Source: Acanthaster planci (taxonomy: Eukaryota > Echinodermata > Asteroidea > Valvatida > Acanthasteridae). From it: a stretch of 64,000 nucleotides of DNA. The position numbers and the translations under genes were made by a program. Every line of letters begins with the position of its first letter. Position 1 is the stretch's first letter. Of the stretch, positions 58,054-64,000 are shown one piece after another. The notes beneath the pieces are model-generated. The model was not told the origin of the DNA and ran no database searches. It worked only from the letters and a program-made list of their open reading frames with translations. The stretch is taken from positions 509,875 to 573,874 of the forward strand of contig NW_019091462.1 of assembly GCF_001949145.1 (NCBI RefSeq). Direction: 5' to 3'.

Positions 58054-61000
58054 TGAGTTGTCAGTTGTAAGGGAAGCCAGTATTTTGCAGCTTTTTCTTG
58101 CTTTGAATCATAAGTTCTAATCATCAAAGATAATAATAATTAATAATCAGCTAGTATTCCTAATGTGTTATTCCCCCTTGTCACGTAGAAATGAGAAACA
58201 TTTACTGATTTTGTCTTCTGTTTTGATTCATCACACTTTAATGTACATTACTCACTGTTTTATAATGGGTGGTAGACATTTAAAGTTTGCTGAAATTCAC
58301 CTTTCATTGTAGTATTGCTGCATAATGTTCTTATTTAGAACTTTTGTTTGGGGTTGACAGCATACAGTTCAAGCTCCTCGTGTGAAAAACAATTTTGTTT
58401 TGAGCAAAAACCTCCAAAAACGGATTAAAATTGTGGCTGAGTCAAAATTGAAGTTTTGATTTGAAGCAGCCCTTAAGATTCAGTGAATTGATGACAGGTT
58501 CTATAATCAGTGTAGGTAACATGTATCTGCTTGCTGTGTTCATCCCTATCTCCTCACTTTGTCGATAACCTGAAACTTTCTTTGTACTGGCCTTTTAAAA
58601 CTTCACCAGAGACTTTCTTTCAGCAAGAATCATCTCTTTTATTCTGTTGAAAAGAAAAGGAAAAAGAGCAATTGATTCTTGCCACCCAGGAGCAAACCGT
58701 TAATGCTACTAGCTACCACAAAACTGGCTTCCAGTGTATCTCCCTTTTCTTCCATCCCTCCTCCAGTCAGCACTAAATGCCTCCAATTCACCCCCCTTTA
58801 TAAATCCCACATTTTCAAAAGGGAGAAGGGAACAGTGAAGAACCTCAAATGTCCTGCTTGCAAAACTGCAATTAGGCTGGGTCATGTGTGTCAGAATCAA
58901 GTGGGCTGTTTGTCCATTTAGTTGAATCTATTCTCAGAGTGTTTTTTGGTGTTTATTTTGGTCAGGTTTTTATATTAATTGATTTAGAAGACTCTTTGTA
59001 AGGCAATGGATTTTATGCAGTTGGTGATTAATTCTTCAATAATGGTGAATGTTGTCAGGGAACATACATTTTCCCTGGGAAGCTTGCAACAGGCCTTTTG
59101 TGTAATATTTAAAAGAAAAGGTTGTGGATGAAAATGCCCTGGCAAAATGAAGTTAAAAAGTTAGATAGGTCAATTCTGTGGTGACAGCCAAAAACTTGTT
59201 CATAACAGTATTACCACAGTTCTTTGTAAAAAATTCTTTAGAAAAGAAGTCTGAACTTTATTTAGTGTCATTTACCAGTTTTAACACTTTACTCAAGAAT
59301 CACTTAGGATTTTTCTGTACATTTATACCACAAAATACAAATGTCAAGGACGACAAAGAATGAATGATATGCAGTAATCATGCTGATATGAAGTGGCTTT
59401 TCTGAGGGTTTTATGCATGAATTCACAAAAAGCTAAGAGGAGTGGTTTGCAATCGTTAAGAAACTATCACAGATTAAAATCTTTCCCCCTTTTCATTCTT
59501 TGTGGAAATCATCAATGGCATTTTCTTTCCACAGAAACAGGACTGTTTTTGACTTGCCATAATTGAGCTTATCCACCCTAAGCCCCCTAAAATCCTCAAA
59601 CAATGGCCACAGTAGGCACGTTTCCTTTGCCTTTGGGCTTAAAAAGGGGAAACATTGTTGGAGGTGCCTCTGAGATGGGGCATGGTAATCACATATTGGC
59701 AGTGTGCACAGTTATCTTTGTTGGCGCTATACCTTTGTGATCCTGGACTTTTCTACCAGTAAGCCTACCGTTATTTTCAGAGATCCAAAAGTGGAAAAGT
59801 GTGAAACTTAAAATCCAAGGAAATCTTGTTTATAATGAGATAGGGTTAAATGCTTTTGTTTGTTTAACTATTGCAAAGTTAATTTTCCAAGCATTCAATA
59901 AAAAATCAATGAATAACAAGTCATCTTTAATTTCAACATTTCCATCTTCCAGCTCAGTTTTTCCCTCTATTCAAAAGGTCCTTTTTCACGGTTATTGAAA
60001 AGGACTCTATGATTTGTCACTCAGCAAATTAAGACATTTGAAGCCGTTCCTGCAGACTAATTATTTTATCATTCATTCACAACCAGTCAGTTAACAATGC
60101 CATCAACAACACTTCCTGGCTAATTTCCTTCAGAAATGTATTTAAAGATCAAACAAATTACAGTGTGAGGGTCGCTGCAAGCCTGTAACAAGCCTCCTTA
60201 TGTAGTGGTCAGTAACCTTTGAAGGGGAAAATATGACGGAATGAAATTTCCGGTCAGCAACCCATAACTTCACTCATCATTGTTGGAGCAACTATGCCCG
60301 ATCTACCTCAGATACTGTTATCTGATTTTCATCCCCACTGCTGAGGAATTCTTTGTCAAGGAAGGTGTCCCTGTCAATTCAGCAAACTTGGCTTATCCTT
60401 CTGAGCAAATTGAACTGGTCTATAGAAAGGGGTCAAGTTTAATTGACCGCTCTGCCTTTTTCCAGCCCTTGGTGTTTGTGTGGTCATGGTCAGAATAATT
60501 GGCTTGCTGGTAGTTTGTATTTGCACTGTGGTTCAGAGGGCCGACTAGTACAGGTGTACAGGGTTAGTGTATCTGCTAAAGTGATTCAACTTTTGAACTT
60601 GTTGAAGTTCTGGAATACCTTAATGGAACGACTAGGGTTTTAATGTGACGTCTTGACTGAATTAATCCATTGCAGGAAAGAATGGGGAGAGTATTCTCAG
60701 GAACACTGTGGAGGGCTGGAAGCAATGGTGATGGACTTAAAGATGTTTGTCTTAAAGAGCTGAAGTTCTTGTTCTGCCAAATATTTGGGCATAGATTTGG
60801 GGTAGGGTTACATAGAGTGGTGCACATTTTTTCCCATGTGTCCTGGGTACACAAATGGTTCTGTGGTTTGAGCTTATTTGGCCAGTGAGAAATGAGAGTA
60901 TCCTTGAATGTGACAAGTGTTGGTTGAGGGAATGCAGAAATTGATTCCATTTGAGCTACTTTTCGATTGTAATATTACATCAACAAAAATACTAATTTTG

Positions 61001-64000
61001 CAAGTTGGAATCTGAGGGAAATGATTTATTGTGGTCAAGTTGATGCCATTTATCACAGCTGTAACACCTGTTGCACCCCTCCCATGCTACATGCATTACC
61101 TGTCAATTAGTGCTCTTTTCAGAACAGGTGCAATGTCCTAATACAAGACAGACTGGTACCATGTACATTACTGTTCCATATCCGAAACGGATACTATCAT
61201 AAAGGAGAGACTTCCACCCAATATGCATGTTAATAATGGGGAAAATCTCGCCAAAGTTGTAAAATGTTGCAAAGGGCCTTCTTCTGAAAAACTGCCAAAT
61301 GCATACATACATGTAGTAACCATTACAAGTAATTAAGTTCTTTTGTCAGTTTCATATTGTCCGCAGCTTTAAATGTTCCTGTCACTAAAAGTCAGTGAAG
61401 CTTTGGACCAGAAAACAGTGGAGAAAGTTTTAGCATAAAGATTGTAAGGAGGCTTTCTTTAAAATCTTAACTATCAGTGTAATCATCCAGTAACAAAAAC
61501 AGACTTGCATATGTCTGTTAGCACTGGTAATAGGATAGATAGTCACCAGTTACAGTTTTTTTTATGCTGACCACCAGTCAAATGATGGGTTCATTGAATG
61601 GCACAGCTCACGTCCAAAATATTCATAAACACGATCTCTCAGCATTGATATTCTATAGCCACATCAAGTGCCCCATATGTTCTGATGACTGACTGACCAC
61701 CAGCCCAGCAGTGGCCATGACCAAGGTCTCATTGTCTGACCCTTTGGAAAACCAGGTCACTCTCCATCTGTTCGTATCCATCCATTCTTTAATCAGTTAT
61801 GGTTGCACTGAGCCATTTCAGGGTCCATCAAATTATACAATGTAGAGTTGAATAACGGGTCAGATGAGAACAAAGGATGCATGCACAAAGAATCCTGTTT
61901 CTTCATTTAATGTATACATGTGTAAAAAAAGGGCATGCTAGACCACTCAGGAAGTGCATGTATCAATTTAACACAGTCTATAGCTGGCCAAGAAAGATCC
62001 TGCGTACCGGTACCAACCATCAATTAAGCTACAGCTGAAATAATATTCTGAAAAATTGGAAGCTTTTCTCTCAACCATGACTCATGCAGTAAATTTAGTA
62101 ACCCCCAGGTTTCCTTCAAATTTCATAGCTTTCTGTTACTTTGTAAACATCTGTTCATTTAACACCTTTCCCTAGATTAAACAAGTCAGTAGAATAGATC
62201 GTGATTCACACTTTAAGGAAATCATTGAAATATATAGTCATGGAAAAATACAAAATACTGGATTTGATGAACTTCCCACCCTCCCAACAGGTTGTGAGTG
62301 TTCGCCCTCCACTCGGTACTCGCACCTGGGCTAGGGAACAGCTCGGAGTGCTTTTATCTCATATACCATGCAAAAACACTCCATATTTTCTGAGTAAACA
62401 GAAATCCTGCTTGCAGCATTTTGACAGTTTCAGCCTCTTTGCATTGCCGATTTTTTTGCACTTCTTCAGCTGTCTTTCTTAAGTTGCAACCCCCCCTCTT
62501 AAAAGGGAAATGGGCAAGACCTTTTGTGTCTTGCATAAACAGAAACATTTCAAACATGTTGTGTGAGAAATTTTATTGGGAAGTCCAGAGACCCCAGGTC
62601 TTTCACCGGATTACTTGCTTCAATTCGTCCTCACAATGGGATGAAAAGCCTTTGGTACGGTGTACTTTTCCCCATGTTTCCTTTCAAGCAAAGAACAAGC
62701 ATAACAAGAAGTTCCACTGTGACTGATGTAAGTACAGATTCTGTGTGAATTTCTCCTCACGTGTGAATTCTTTAGCTTATTTTATTTAACACATCACTTC
62801 TGCAACACATTCCGTTTTTACTAGATACATAGTCTTAATCTTTCTCAAATCTTAAAAGTCACTAACAAGCCAAGTTCAAAAACTGCACGTTACATGAATT
62901 GCCTTAAATTTTTCTTGACGCTGTAACTATGTTTTTGTATCTCGAAATCAGAGAAGTACATGCATTTTTTCAGTCACTAACACACTGTGTGATGGGTGCC
63001 ATTACACCGATGACAACCACACTTTGAATTCATTTGCCAACTTCACTCACAGTAGTGCCATCAATAACATTTGGGCACTTTATTTCAGCATGCATGCATG
63101 CTAACTATGTACAAGTACAAACATGGTGTACTGGCTACTGGTTTTCCATTGAAACACTTCTCAGAACCCATTTCCTCGGTATGACCTAATAAATACCAAT
63201 AACATTTACTTGATGGCAGCAAACCTTTCATATCTTGTAGACAAGAGAACAAATAAAACCCTTTGCCAATGTTCAGTCTGAGCAAATAAAGCAGCATTTT
63301 TATGTCTGGCTAGGACAGATCCACAGACAAAAGTAAACCAACTTAACACAGCATGGTAAAAGTTGTGTGAACTAAACTATGCATACTCACAGTGTAACTT
63401 TTAAGAAAAATCTTTTCAAAAGGCCCAAAACAGAAACATTGATCGGAAGAACGAATTTGAGTGAAAAGACAATTCAAACAGATACTCTCACAATATTCAC
63501 ACATGTGGCACTTGGGAGAATCAGAAATATTATGTAGGAAGGTATTTCATTAAATGTAAGATTTTCTTAGACACCTGCACAATCTATCAATCCATATCAA
63601 AGCAATACCTAAGTAAGCTTGTTTATAACATATTTTGAATGTCATAAACTTGGAAGGAATTCAGGTACTTACACATAGGAGAAAATTTACAATGCATCTC
63701 CAAATCACAGTTGCACTACTGTACTTTCAACATCTTCACAAGCTACATTATGCACATGTACCATAAAGATAAACTTCAACAATTCAGTTGTATGATTTCT
63801 ACAATTTTTTTCAAATAAGATGTTAGATCTTATCAGAATGAATTCTGCGAAATACTCCAATATATAAATATACTCTTTTAGAATATCATCCACTCTTGAC
63901 TACAATATATCTAGTAATTCTATAGATACATGTATAATACTCCATTGTCGGCACCAAAAAGCAGTTGGTATGGGGTGAGACCAAGAGTCTATCCGCCCAA
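58054..64000. other. Non-coding or unrecognised; possible introns
   Basis: No gene could be supported across these 5.9 kb. Exon-like pieces exist (58764 after TCCTCCAG; 62292 after CTCCCAACAG, reading VVSVRPPLGTRTWAREQLG), but neither links by phase and donor to the 57848 candidate. Sequence is mostly AT-rich and not obviously repetitive, compatible with intron or intergenic DNA. Confidence 0.4.

Noticed and set aside
62201-62482. Frame with VVSVRPPLGTRTWAREQLG after a good acceptor
   Set aside because: No donor follows in frame and it does not connect by phase to the 57848 candidate.
63960-64000. Minus-strand GLTPYQLLFG, reminiscent of an integrase segment
   Set aside because: Only about ten residues at the window edge, with a stop just before; too little to call an element.

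Overview
This window is eukaryotic: AT-rich, intron-bearing, full of decayed transposons, and drawn from a draft assembly (N runs at 10416-10419 and 56507-56918, a single N at 11445). The deuterostome-like CRAMP1 homologue, the foldback element with tandem-repeat arms (reminiscent of sea-urchin TU elements) and the frequent TACATGTA runs suggest an echinoderm, probably a sea urchin. That assignment is an inference, not proof.

Layout. 1-11.9 kb is an accessory patchwork: two TTAA-flanked (piggyBac-like) miniature elements, a 51-bp foldback insertion with a paralogous empty site, two pairs of direct repeats, a pair of ~450-bp inverted arms, and a foldback element whose arms are tandem repeats. 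12-14.1 kb looks promoter-like: an NRF-1-type palindrome, a possible short coding exon, three CCAAT plus octamer modules and a perfect hairpin. 14.3-35.5 kb is an old, diverged tandem duplication of a multi-block cassette carrying 14 or so copies of a small hairpin (CCAAT..ATTGG core). Into it have inserted a degenerate Ty3/gypsy LTR retrotransposon (18.2-23.5 kb, itself interrupted by an antisense LINE endonuclease fragment) and a degenerate hAT transposon (31.3-35.1 kb, with 8-bp target duplication and an empty paralogous site at about 17.79 kb).

40.5-53.7 kb (minus strand) holds the one gene that can be modelled completely: an 18-exon homologue of CRAMP1 (cramped), a SANT/Myb-type chromatin regulator. 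All splice phases close and the predicted product is 1133 residues. 53.7-64 kb is mostly non-coding, with a TACATGTA-rich patch, an assembly gap and a weakly supported plus-strand gene start at 57.85 kb. No rRNA, tRNA, CRISPR or prokaryotic features were seen. Coding exons were assembled by hand from splice consensus and frame; nothing was checked against a database.
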